DNA of 48,015 nucleotides. It comes from Planctomycetota bacterium (GTDB taxonomy: Bacteria; Planctomycetota; UBA1135; GCA-002686595). The stretch covers positions 1 to 48,015 of the forward strand of contig JAEUHZ010000022.1 of NCBI GenBank assembly GCA_016795205.1, given 5' to 3'. The notes below the pieces were generated by a model. The model saw only the letters and a program-made list of their open reading frames with translations, ran no database searches and had not been told where the DNA came from. The translations under genes were made by a program, and so were the position numbers. Positions 26,632 through 34,166 of this stretch are shown here, piece by piece. The stretch's first letter is position 1. Each line of letters opens with the position of its first letter.

Positions 26632-28716
26632 ATGCAGAAGATCCTGGCGAGCCTGAACCCCGAACAGCGCGCGGCCGTCACGACGGCGCAGGGCCCGCTG
26701 CTCGTCCTGGCCGGCGCCGGGTCGGGCAAGACGCGCGTGATCACGGTGCGGATCGCGTACCTGCTCCACGGGGGCGTCGACCCCGCGAACGTCCTGGCGA
26801 TGACGTTCACGAACAAGGCCGCGCGCGAGATGCGCGAGCGCGTCGCCGGGCTCGTCGGCAGGGAACGCGCGGAGGAGCTCACGGTCGGGACCTTCCATGC
26901 CTTCTGTGTGCGGCTGCTCCGCAGGCACGCTGCCGAAGCCGGGCTCGCGCGGTCGTTCACGATCTGCGACTCCTCGGATCAGCAGGCGGCGCTGCGCGGC
27001 GCGCTGCGCGAACTGCGCATCCCGGAGGCTTCGATCCAGCCGGCGGCGCTGCACGCGCGGATCTCCTTGATGAAGAACAAGGGCCTGTCGGCCGAGCAGT
27101 TCCTGGAGCGTGCCAGGGACGACCTGGACGAGCTGGTCGGCCGCGCTTGGCGGAAGTACGAGGAACACCTGGCGCGCTCGCGCACGGTCGATTTCGACGA
27201 CCTGCTCACGCGCTCGGTGCAGCTCCTCGCGACGCACCCCTCGGTGCGCGAGTCGCTGGAGAGCCATTTCCGCCACGTCCTCGTCGACGAGTACCAGGAC
27301 ACGAACGGGCCGCAGTACGACCTCGTGCGCGCGATCGCTGGGCGCCATCGCAACCTGTGCGTCGTCGGCGACGACGACCAGTCGATCTACGGTTGGCGCG
27401 GAGCCGACGTGCAGAAGATCCTGGCGTTCGAAAGCGACTTCGCGGGTGCCAAGGTCGTGCGCCTGGAGACGAACTACCGATCGACCAAGGCCATCCTCGA
27501 CGCCGCGAACCGCGTCATCGCGCACAACCCGACGCGCCTCGGGAAGACCCTCAAGGCCGCCGCGGGAGTCGGAGAGCCCGTCGCCACGCTGCGCATGGAG
27601 GACGAGGTCGCCGAGGCCGACCATGCCGCGCGCGAGATCGCCGAGCTCGTGCGCGCGAAGCGCTTTCGCTGGTCCGACTTCGCGATCCTGTTCCGCACGG
27701 CCACCCAGCCGCGGCCGTTCGAGGTCCAGTTGCGTGCGCGCAACGTGCCGTATGTCCTCACCGGCGGCATGTCCTTCTTCGACCGCAAGGAAGTGCGCGA
27801 CGTGCTGGCGTACCTGCGCCTCGCCGCGAACGTGCGCGACGAGGTGTCGCTGCTGCGCGTGGTGAACGCGCCTCCGCGCGGCGTGGGCAAGTCGACGATC
27901 GAGAAGGTCGTCGCGTTCGCCACCGAGCACGGGATCAGCGCCTGCGAGGCCTTCGAGCGCGCGCGGGAGATCGAGGGCGTCCCCGAGTCGGCCGCGCACG
28001 CGGTCGCGACCCTGCTCGAGAAGCTCGCTCGCTTCGGCGCCGAGCACCCCGGTGGCAACCTGGTCGCGTGGGTGCGGCGCCTCGTCGAGGCCGTCGACTA
28101 CCGCTCGGAGGTCGATCGCTGCTACCCCGACCCCAAGTCGGCCGAGGAGCGCTGGGCCAGCGTGGTCGAGGTGTTCGACATGGCCGAGAACCACGCCCGT
28201 CGCACACAGAAGCCGACGCTCGCGAGCTTCCTGGAGGCCCTGACGCTTTCGGCCGAGGAGGACCGCGCCGACGAGCAGAAGGAGAAGCGCGACGCGGTGG
28301 CGCTGATGACGATCCACGCCGCGAAGGGCCTCGAGTTCCCGCGCGTGTACTTGGTCGGCGTCGAAGAGGGGCTCTTGCCGCACCAGCGCGCCGTCGTCGA
28401 GGACGGCGTCGAGGAGGAGCGGCGCCTCATGTACGTGGCGATCACCCGGGCGCGCGAGCACCTCACGGTGTCGTGCACGAAGTCGCGCTCGAAGTACGGC
28501 ACGCGCGTCGAGTCGCAGCCCTCGCGCTTCTTCTACGAGATGCTGGGGGAGAGGCCGCCCAAGGGCTGGATCGCGTGCGACGCGCGCTCGAGCGCCGAGA
28601 AGCAGGCCGATCGCGAGGCCGGGCGACCCGATCCAGCCGCGGCCGCGAAGAAGAAGGCTGCGAAGCAGCGGCGCGCCAAGGGCGCCCCACCGCGCGGCTT
28701 CCGGCGGGGTGTCTGA
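26632..28716 (+). CDS. uvrD: UvrD/PcrA-family superfamily 1A DNA helicase
   Basis: 694 residues. All SF1A motifs are present: Q-motif LNPEQRAAV, Walker A LAGAGSGKT (about 26-34), TFTNKAAREM, TVGTFHAF, DEYQDTN (motif II, about 219), GDDDQSIYGWRGAD (motif III), ETNYRS (motif IV), MTIHAAKGLEF (motif V) and VAITRARE (motif VI). Unwinds DNA 3' to 5' in repair and replication restart. The C-terminal tail is a short Lys/Arg/Ala-rich stretch instead of a long Tudor-like PcrA tail, so Rep/UvrD/PcrA cannot be separated by eye. Long in-frame readings upstream of 26632 are antisense to the ten-gene operon and not part of the protein. Confidence 0.95.
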   Translation: MQKILASLNPEQRAAVTTAQGPLLVLAGAGSGKTRVITVRIAYLLHGGVDPANVLAMTFTNKAAREMRERVAGLVGRERAEELTVGTFHAFCVRLLRRHAAEAGLARSFTICDSSDQQAALRGALRELRIPEASIQPAALHARISLMKNKGLSAEQFLERARDDLDELVGRAWRKYEEHLARSRTVDFDDLLTRSVQLLATHPSVRESLESHFRHVLVDEYQDTNGPQYDLVRAIAGRHRNLCVVGDDDQSIYGWRGADVQKILAFESDFAGAKVVRLETNYRSTKAILDAANRVIAHNPTRLGKTLKAAAGVGEPVATLRMEDEVAEADHAAREIAELVRAKRFRWSDFAILFRTATQPRPFEVQLRARNVPYVLTGGMSFFDRKEVRDVLAYLRLAANVRDEVSLLRVVNAPPRGVGKSTIEKVVAFATEHGISACEAFERAREIEGVPESAAHAVATLLEKLARFGAEHPGGNLVAWVRRLVEAVDYRSEVDRCYPDPKSAEERWASVVEVFDMAENHARRTQKPTLASFLEALTLSAEEDRADEQKEKRDAVALMTIHAAKGLEFPRVYLVGVEEGLLPHQRAVVEDGVEEERRLMYVAITRAREHLTVSCTKSRSKYGTRVESQPSRFFYEMLGERPPKGWIACDARSSAEKQADREAGRPDPAAAAKKKAAKQRRAKGAPPRGFRRGV

Positions 28717-28734
28717 AGCGCGAGCCGCTTTCGA

Positions 28735-29730
28735 TCAGCAGACTGCGCGCCGGGCGCGAAGTTGCCCACATGCGCCGTCGACGTCCTGACCCGCCGAGCG
28801 ACGGAACTTGACGAACACGCCGGCCGCGCCGAGGCGCGTGCCGATCGCGCGCAGGCGCTCGGCGCTCGGACGCTCGTAGGCGACGCCGTCCACCGCGTTC
28901 CAGGGGATGAAGTTCAGGACCGCCCAGCGGCCGGCCAGCACGCGTTCGATGCGCGCGAGCTCGTCGTCGCCGTCGTTCACGCCGGCGAGCAGCGTCCATT
29001 GGACTTGGGTGGGGATGCCGCTCGCGCGCGCCTGTTCCTGGGCCAGCTCGACGAGCTCCTCGGGGTCGATCGCCGGGGCGCGCGGGAGCAGCTCGCGGCG
29101 TCGCGCGGCGTCGAGCGTGTGGAGCGACAGCGCCAGCGCGGGCTTGACCGGGTGCTCCGCGAGCCGCGCGAACAGGCGCCGGTCGCCCACGCTCGAGATC
29201 ACGAGGTCCTTGCGGCCTAGGCCGCCCCATTCCACGAGCGCGTCGACCGCCGCGAGCACCGCCGCCAGGTTGTGCGCCGGCTCGCCCATGCCCATGAACA
29301 CGACGCGCTTCACCGGCCCGCGGCGGCGGGCGAGCATGACCTGGGCCAGGATCTCGTCCGCCGCGAGGTTGCGCGCGAGCCCCTCGCGGCCCGTCATGCA
29401 GAACGTGCAGCCGACGGCGCAGCCGACCTGCGTGCTCGCGCACAGCGAGAGGCTGGGGAGCCGCACGGTCTCGACGCTCCGGCCGTCGGCCAGCCGCACG
29501 AGCAGCCGCTCGGAGCCATCGAGGCCGGGGTGCGCGGACTCGATCGTGGCCAGGCTCTCGAGCGCGCGCTGAGCCGCCGGCAGCGCCAGCTCCAGGCCGC
29601 GCGGGAAGGCCGCGTCGCCGCGCGCCCGCCGGGCGTCGAGCGGGCGGCCCGCCAGCGCGTTCGAGAGCGCGCGCCGCTCGTGCGCCGGCTTCGCGCCAGC
29701 CGAGCGCAGTCGTTCCAGGAGAGCCTGCAC
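28735..29730 (-). CDS. rlmN: RlmN-family radical SAM methyltransferase, short form
   Basis: 331 residues from GTG 29730 (a GTG one codon upstream is the other option). RlmN methylates C2 of A2503 in 23S rRNA and A37 in some tRNAs. Here the radical-SAM CxxxCxxC is C104-AVG-C108-TF-C111, the equivalent of E. coli C118 is C97 (LCASTQVGC), and the mechanism Cys of the other end is in DVDGACGQL. RVVFMGMGEP and SLHTLDAARRREL also match. It is shorter than E. coli RlmN (384), mainly in the N-terminal accessory domain. A Cfr-type variant is possible. The TAGGAT hexamer seven bases before GTG 29730 supports this start. Confidence 0.88.
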   Translation of the reverse strand: MQALLERLRSAGAKPAHERRALSNALAGRPLDARRARGDAAFPRGLELALPAAQRALESLATIESAHPGLDGSERLLVRLADGRSVETVRLPSLSLCASTQVGCAVGCTFCMTGREGLARNLAADEILAQVMLARRRGPVKRVVFMGMGEPAHNLAAVLAAVDALVEWGGLGRKDLVISSVGDRRLFARLAEHPVKPALALSLHTLDAARRRELLPRAPAIDPEELVELAQEQARASGIPTQVQWTLLAGVNDGDDELARIERVLAGRWAVLNFIPWNAVDGVAYERPSAERLRAIGTRLGAAGVFVKFRRSAGQDVDGACGQLRARRAVC

Positions 29731-29737
29731 CACCCGG

Positions 29738-29743
29738 ATCCTA
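29738..29743 (-). promoter_or_regulatory. TAGGAT -10-like hexamer, leaderless layout, rlmN
   Basis: TAGGAT on the minus strand ends seven bases before the GTG at 29730, and four before the alternative GTG at 29733. It favours the inner GTG as the start. Confidence 0.5.
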
Positions 29744-29775
29744 ACCGCGCGCCGAGGACGGCCCGCGCGGCGCGC

Positions 29776-30171
29776 CTACCCGGCGGCGAACGCGCGCCGG
29801 GCCGCGGCCCCGCCGCACCAGCCGGCCGCGAGACACACGGCGACCATGGCCAGCACGTAGCCACCGGCCGCCCCGGCCCCGCGCGACTCCCACAGGGCCA
29901 GGGTCTCCTGGTTGAACGTCGCGTACGTCGTGAACCCGCCCAGGAGCCCGACCGACAGGAACGCGCGCGCCGGGTCGGAGATGGCGCGCTGCTCGGCGTA
30001 GCCCGCCAGTGCGCCGAGCGCCAGGCACCCCAGGACGTTCACCGTGAACGTGCCCCAGGGGAACCCACCCGCGGCGGGTGCGCCGGACAGGTGCCAGACC
30101 AGGCGTCCGGCGCCGTAGCGCGCCAGCGATCCGAGTCCGCCGCCCAGGAACACCAGGAGTGCCGTGTTCAC
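29776..30171 (-). CDS. crcB: Fluoride channel CrcB/Fluc
   Basis: 131 residues, four membrane helices. Signature parts: GGGLGSLARYGAGR at the N-terminus, GTFTVNVLGCLALG with the conserved Asn, and GLLGGFTTYATFNQE with the central Na+-site loop and a Phe of the fluoride path. Forms an antiparallel dimer and exports fluoride. The ATG at 30171 overlaps the stop of the thioredoxin-fold gene (ATGA). I see no fluoride-riboswitch-like leader, which fits its being the second gene of an operon. Confidence 0.93.
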   Translation of the reverse strand: MNTALLVFLGGGLGSLARYGAGRLVWHLSGAPAAGGFPWGTFTVNVLGCLALGALAGYAEQRAISDPARAFLSVGLLGGFTTYATFNQETLALWESRGAGAAGGYVLAMVAVCLAAGWCGGAAARRAFAAG

Positions 30172-31475
30172 TCTTGCCCTTTCTCTTCGGGGATCGAGGC
30201 CCCGATGCGCGCGCGCTCGCGCGGATCGACGCGCGCGTCCTCGCGGCCGCGGCGCGCGACGAGCTCGGCCTCGGCCCGACTTCCGGCGCGCAGCGCAGCG
30301 TCGACCAGCGCGTCGTACGTCGCCGCCGTCGGGTCGAAGGCGACGAGCCCGTCGGCCAGGAGCAGCGCATCGGAGAGCTGGCGCACGCCGACCAGTGCCT
30401 CGAAGTCGCGCGCCGTGTCCTGTCGCAACCGTGCGAGGCTGCGCCGGGTCTCCGCCGGATCGCCCTGCGCGCTCACGCGCCCGTGGGCTGCGCGGCGCGC
30501 CGCGAAGTCGCCCAGCGGCGCCGTGAGCAGCGGTGCGAGGTCCGCGTACCTCCGGTCGGCGTAGAACACGTCGCGCAGGAGCGGCGCGAGCCGCGCGCGC
30601 AGCTCGCGAGCGCGCGCCGCGCGGGCCGCCGCGTCCTCGGCCGAGGTGGGGGGGTCGTCCGGGTCGACCTCGGCATCGTGCTCGTCATGCCCAGGCTCCG
30701 CCGCCTCCACGCGCGGCGCCAGGGCGTCGTAGGCGTGCAGCAGGCGCGTGTCGAAGCGCAGGCGCGTGCACAGGTCGAGCCAACGCGCGAACTCGGCCTC
30801 GTCGGCGCGCCCCGCGACGATGCGCGGCTCGAGAGCTGCCACGATCGCGCCCACGGCGTCGGCGGCCCTGGGATGGAAACGCGCCAGGCGCAGGACCTCG
30901 TCGAAGGCCTCGACGCCGGCCGCGCCGCCCGACCCATGGATGGCGAGATACTCGGAGAGCGCCGCGTCGAGGTCGCCGCGGTCGGCCAGCACGTCGGCGC
31001 GGCGCAGGCGCAGGTCCGGGTCGGCCTCCCGACCCACGCGCAGCCGGTCGACGCGTTGCAACGCGTCGCCGCCCTTCAGGATCTCCTCGCCCTCGCCGCG
31101 CAACGCCTGGCCGTCGCGCGCGCCCACGAGGCGATCGAGCTCGACGCCGCGCTCGTCGACGAACAGGTACGTCGGCGTGCGGCGCACGCGGTAGCGCGCG
31201 GCGAGCTCGGGCTCGGCTGCGCGATCGAGCGCGACCGCCACGAGCCGCTCCGCGAGCCACTTGCGCAGTTGCGCGTCCTTGGCGACGCCCTCAGCGAGCT
31301 GCTGGAGCTCGGCCGGCCCGGCGCAGAACACCGCCAGCACGGGCCGGCGCTCGACGCGCGCCACCGTCCGGGCGCGCTCGAAGTCGAGCGGACGCAGCCC
31401 GGAGGGCCTGCGGTCGGCCTGCAACGCGCCCCCGCTGGCGAGGAGTGCGAGTAGGACTGCGGAAAGCGCGTTCAT
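30168..31475 (-). CDS. Exported thioredoxin-fold protein without CXXC, with helical C-terminal region
   Basis: 435 residues with a signal peptide (NALSAVLLALLASGGALQA). Residues about 28-125 look like a thioredoxin/DsbD-gamma fold: RRPVLAVFCAGPAELQQL where the redox loop should be, and VRRTPTYLFVDERG with the cis-proline. Only one Cys remains at the loop, so a dithiol redox role is unlikely. The rest is Ala/Arg/Leu-rich helices, possibly TPR-like, with an acidic stretch (GHDEHDAEVDPDDPPTSAED). Function unknown; periplasmic scaffold or sensor is a guess. Overlaps crcB by four bases, so the pair is one transcription unit. Confidence 0.65.
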   Translation of the reverse strand: MNALSAVLLALLASGGALQADRRPSGLRPLDFERARTVARVERRPVLAVFCAGPAELQQLAEGVAKDAQLRKWLAERLVAVALDRAAEPELAARYRVRRTPTYLFVDERGVELDRLVGARDGQALRGEGEEILKGGDALQRVDRLRVGREADPDLRLRRADVLADRGDLDAALSEYLAIHGSGGAAGVEAFDEVLRLARFHPRAADAVGAIVAALEPRIVAGRADEAEFARWLDLCTRLRFDTRLLHAYDALAPRVEAAEPGHDEHDAEVDPDDPPTSAEDAAARAARARELRARLAPLLRDVFYADRRYADLAPLLTAPLGDFAARRAAHGRVSAQGDPAETRRSLARLRQDTARDFEALVGVRQLSDALLLADGLVAFDPTAATYDALVDAALRAGSRAEAELVARRGREDARVDPRERARIGASIPEEKGQE

Positions 31476-31525
31476 CCGGCCGATCCGGGGAGGATACCCT
31501 TCGACGGCCCCGCCCGGACCGGCCC

Positions 31526-32620
31526 ATGCTGAACCCTGCCCACGCGCTCCTCCTCACCGCGCTCGCCGGCCCCGCCGACGAGCCCGTCGCCACGCGGGTC
31601 CTGCCGATCGCGGCCACCGACGTCCAGGTGCGGCTTCCGCTCCCGGGCTGGCGCGACGACGTCGAGCGCCGCGAACTCATGCGGAAGTCGTCGGGCGAGT
31701 ACCTGCTGGCGGCCGGCTGGCTCGGCTCCGACGACGTGCGCGTGACGATCCACGGTGGGCCCGCGCCGAGTCTCGATGGCGACGCCTGCCGCAAGGGGGC
31801 GCTGGGGGACCGGCTGATCGGCATGGGGATCTCGACGATCGCCGGCTTCGCCGCCGCGGAGCGCGTGCACGCGCTGAATCCGCCCTACCGCGAGCACGAC
31901 CGACACGTGTTCCTGATCGGCGCGGGCGCCCTGGCCCACGTCCAGGCGATCGCGCTCGAGGGTGAGCCGCCGGACGAGTTTCCGCCCGAGGCCTTCGAGG
32001 CGATCGCGCGCGGCGCACGCTTCGCGGTCGTGCGGCGGACGGCCTGGGACGATCTGCCCGCCGCCTACCTGGAGCTGTCCCACCTGGCCGCGTTGCGGGC
32101 CGACGGCGTCGCCTGGCTGCGCGAGCGGGCGTCGGCCGAGGGCGCCGATTGGATCGTGCGCCTGGCCGCGACCGAGCACGCGCACGCCGCGCACGTCGGC
32201 GAGGCCTGGGTCGCGGAGCTCGCGCGCTCCCTGCTGACCCAGCTCGGGGCTCGGGAGACGCGCGACCGCCATGAGCAAGCCGGCCTGTTCCTGGCGGAGG
32301 ACGGGCTCGCGCTGGCGCTGGCGCGCGCCGGCGCGCACGAGGAGGCCGCTGCGCACGCCAGCCGCGCGCGCTCTCTGGCGGCGAGCTTCGGTGCGCGCGC
32401 GTTGGCCGGCGTCTCCGCCACGGAGGCCTGCGTGGCCGCGGCGCGCGCTGACGCCGACCTCGTCGTGAAGCACCTCGAGGCCGCCTACGCCCAGGATCCC
32501 GCGCTGCGCTACCGCCTGCAGCGCGAGCCGCTCCTGGAGCGCGTGCGCGCCGATCCGCGCGTGACGAAGCTCCTGGAGGTCAAGCTCGCGCCGCGCTCGG
32601 GACGCTCGTTCGGCCGCTAG
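31526..32620 (+). CDS. Hypothetical exported protein
   Basis: 364 residues from ATG 31526. A short hydrophobic N-terminus (LNPAHALLLTALAGPA) may be a signal peptide. Then comes a beta-rich segment (TRVLPIAATDVQVRLPLPGW) and, from about residue 130, Ala-rich helices that look like TPR-type repeats (AHAAHVGEAWVAELARSLL and AAAHASRARSLAASFGARA in sense). It ends in a segment resembling the closing part of some planctomycete TPR proteins (LERVRADPRVTKLLE). I do not recognise a family. Its stop TAG shares the palindrome CTAG (32617-32620) with the stop of the convergent transpeptidase gene. A TACCCT hexamer about 25 bases upstream may be its promoter. Confidence 0.7.
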   Translation: MLNPAHALLLTALAGPADEPVATRVLPIAATDVQVRLPLPGWRDDVERRELMRKSSGEYLLAAGWLGSDDVRVTIHGGPAPSLDGDACRKGALGDRLIGMGISTIAGFAAAERVHALNPPYREHDRHVFLIGAGALAHVQAIALEGEPPDEFPPEAFEAIARGARFAVVRRTAWDDLPAAYLELSHLAALRADGVAWLRERASAEGADWIVRLAATEHAHAAHVGEAWVAELARSLLTQLGARETRDRHEQAGLFLAEDGLALALARAGAHEEAAAHASRARSLAASFGARALAGVSATEACVAAARADADLVVKHLEAAYAQDPALRYRLQREPLLERVRADPRVTKLLEVKLAPRSGRSFGR

Positions 32621-33474
32621 CGGATCTCGACGACCGTGCCTTCGGTCGCCAGGTGGAACACGCGGTCGACGTCCTTCTGCAGCAGGCGAATGCAGCCTTG
32701 CGAGCCCGGCTTCTCGAGCCAATCGTCCGCGGGCGAGCCGGTGTAGCCGTGCAGGCCGATGCCGCGCCGGCCCCCCAGCCCGTCGGGATCGAGCGCGATC
32801 CAGTACCCGCCGAGCACGTTGCGCGGATCCTTCGGCCCGAACACCTGGCGCGTGTCCGGATCGGTCCACTGCGGCTCCAGCACGCGCGTCGTGATGCGCG
32901 TCTGGCCGGTCGGCGTGGGTGAGTCCGCCGCGCCGAGGCCGACGGGCGCGAACAGGACCAGGACGCGGCCGCCCTGCGCGAGCTGGCGCCATGCGGTCAG
33001 CCGGAAGGTCGCGCGGTCGATCGAGAGCTCGAGCTCTCCGTGCGAGGCGTCGAGGACCTTGAGCCTCTGGCCGACGCGCAGCTTCTTCGGCTCGAAGGAC
33101 TCGTTCAGGTATCCGAGCAGGCCACTGCCGACGTCGTAGCGCGCCGCGATCACGGTCGGGTTCTCGCCCTTGGCGACCGTGTGCAGCACGAGCCCGAGGC
33201 GTTCCATGCCGGGCAGCCGCTCGGGCCCGAAGAAGGTTCGGCGGGCGAAAGGCTCCAGCGTGTCGCCCAGCCGGCGCGCCGCCTCGGGCGGCAGGCTGGC
33301 CAGCACGCGGCTGCCTTCGACGAGCAGCGGCACGACGCCGGCCGGGTCGCGTTGGGCCTCGGCGAACAGGGCTTCGAGGCGCGGCGCCGCCGGGGCCTGC
33401 GTGCGCGACGAGGAGGAGGGAGCCAGGACGGCCAGCGCGCAGAGCGCGCCGGCGAGGGTGACACAGCGGACCAT
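32617..33474 (-). CDS. L,D-transpeptidase (YkuD) with LysM-like domain
   Basis: 285 residues, exported (VTLAGALCALAVLAPSSSS). Residues about 95-145 look like a LysM module (HTVAKGENPTVIAARYDV, then LRVGQRLKVL), which binds peptidoglycan glycans. The C-terminal YkuD domain has the catalytic GLHGY and, 16 residues later, SQGCIRL, with the His and Cys of the active site. It would form 3-3 cross-links or attach proteins to peptidoglycan, of interest in planctomycetes, where peptidoglycan was once thought absent. The ATG at 33474 has a TAGCCT seven bases upstream. Confidence 0.92.
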   Translation of the reverse strand: MVRCVTLAGALCALAVLAPSSSSRTQAPAAPRLEALFAEAQRDPAGVVPLLVEGSRVLASLPPEAARRLGDTLEPFARRTFFGPERLPGMERLGLVLHTVAKGENPTVIAARYDVGSGLLGYLNESFEPKKLRVGQRLKVLDASHGELELSIDRATFRLTAWRQLAQGGRVLVLFAPVGLGAADSPTPTGQTRITTRVLEPQWTDPDTRQVFGPKDPRNVLGGYWIALDPDGLGGRRGIGLHGYTGSPADDWLEKPGSQGCIRLLQKDVDRVFHLATEGTVVEIR

Positions 33475-33481
33475 GGGCGCG

Positions 33482-33487
33482 AGGCTA
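33482..33487 (-). promoter_or_regulatory. TAGCCT -10-like hexamer, leaderless layout, L,D-transpeptidase
   Basis: TAGCCT on the minus strand ends exactly seven bases before ATG 33474. The spacer is all G and C and holds no ribosome site. Confidence 0.5.
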
Positions 33488-33528
33488 CGTCTTGCGCGCG
33501 GGCGTTGGAACGACGGATCCCGACCCGT

Positions 33529-34071
33529 TCAGTCGCCCGCGAGCGTCCCGACCCGCGGCGTGGTCACGCGCTCGACCCCCTCGATCGCGAGCCGGACCTC
33601 GCCGGCCGAGACCCACACGTCCCAGCGCGAGCGTCCCGTCAGCGTGCTCGCGACCCAGGACATGAACTCGGGGTCGAACTCCACGACCTGGATCTCGCGT
33701 GCGCGGTGCACGCGCGCCGACCGACAGCGCTCGCGCCACGGCCCGCTCGGGCGGTGGGGGAAGACCGCGACCCGTGGCGCCCGCTTGGCCGCCTTGTGGA
33801 GCCGGTCGGGGTCGGGGAGTCCGACCTCGATCCAGGCCTGGAGCTGGCCGTCGAGCGCCCGCACCGAGACGGCCGGGAGGTCCGTGTCGGAGACCCCGTT
33901 CGAGAGCTGGATACCCTCCTCGTAGGAGAGCACCCAAGCCAGGCAGCGGGCGGCCAGGAACTCCGGGGTCTCCGAGGGGTGGACGGCCGTCACGAGCGCC
34001 AGCTCGTCCCACACGGAGCGGTCCTCGTCCGACAGGGCCACGGCCAGCCGGATCATCGCGGGGAGCCCCAT
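33529..34071 (-). CDS. yaeQ: YaeQ family protein
   Basis: 180 residues, the usual YaeQ length. Landmarks are VTAVHPSETPEFLAARCLAWVL, DLPAVSVRALDGQLQAWIEVG, and LPDPDRLHKAAKRAPRVAVFPH in sense, plus a C-terminal TGRSRWDVWVSAGEVRLAI. The fold belongs to the PD-(D/E)XK nuclease-like superfamily, with the conserved Glu (IEVG), Asp (PDPDR) and Lys (HKAAKR) in place, but no nuclease activity is established. Cytoplasmic, role unknown. ATG 34071 preferred over the inner Met at residue 6 because a TATCCT hexamer ends seven bases upstream. Confidence 0.85.
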   Translation of the reverse strand: MGLPAMIRLAVALSDEDRSVWDELALVTAVHPSETPEFLAARCLAWVLSYEEGIQLSNGVSDTDLPAVSVRALDGQLQAWIEVGLPDPDRLHKAAKRAPRVAVFPHRPSGPWRERCRSARVHRAREIQVVEFDPEFMSWVASTLTGRSRWDVWVSAGEVRLAIEGVERVTTPRVGTLAGD

Positions 34072-34078
34072 CCGGGGG

Positions 34079-34084
34079 AGGATA
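34079..34084 (-). promoter_or_regulatory. TATCCT -10-like hexamer, leaderless layout, yaeQ
   Basis: TATCCT on the minus strand ends seven bases before the yaeQ ATG (34071). This is the same spacing as at rlmN, the L,D-transpeptidase and the GNAT gene. Confidence 0.5.
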
Positions 34085-34120
34085 CTCGGCTCGCGGGTCC
34101 CCGAACCGGGGCGATCCCCC

Positions 34121-34126
34121 TAGGAT
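34121..34126 (+). promoter_or_regulatory. TAGGAT -10-like hexamer for the large secreted protein
   Basis: TAGGAT ends 40 bases before ATG 34167. An in-frame ATG at 34125 overlaps it and so is unlikely to be used. A weak AGGT lies a few bases before ATG 34167. Confidence 0.35.
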
Positions 34127-34166
34127 GACGGATGCTGCTCGCCGGTCCCCGAACCCAGGTTTCTCG

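Noticed and set aside
31476..31525. Fluoride riboswitch for crcB
   Set aside because: crcB is the second gene of its operon, and the 50-base divergent gap upstream of the first gene is too short and shows no pseudoknot-like layout.
34125..34166. Upstream ATG (34125) as the start of the secreted protein
   Set aside because: It overlaps the TAGGAT hexamer, and it would put 14 residues before an otherwise standard signal peptide.
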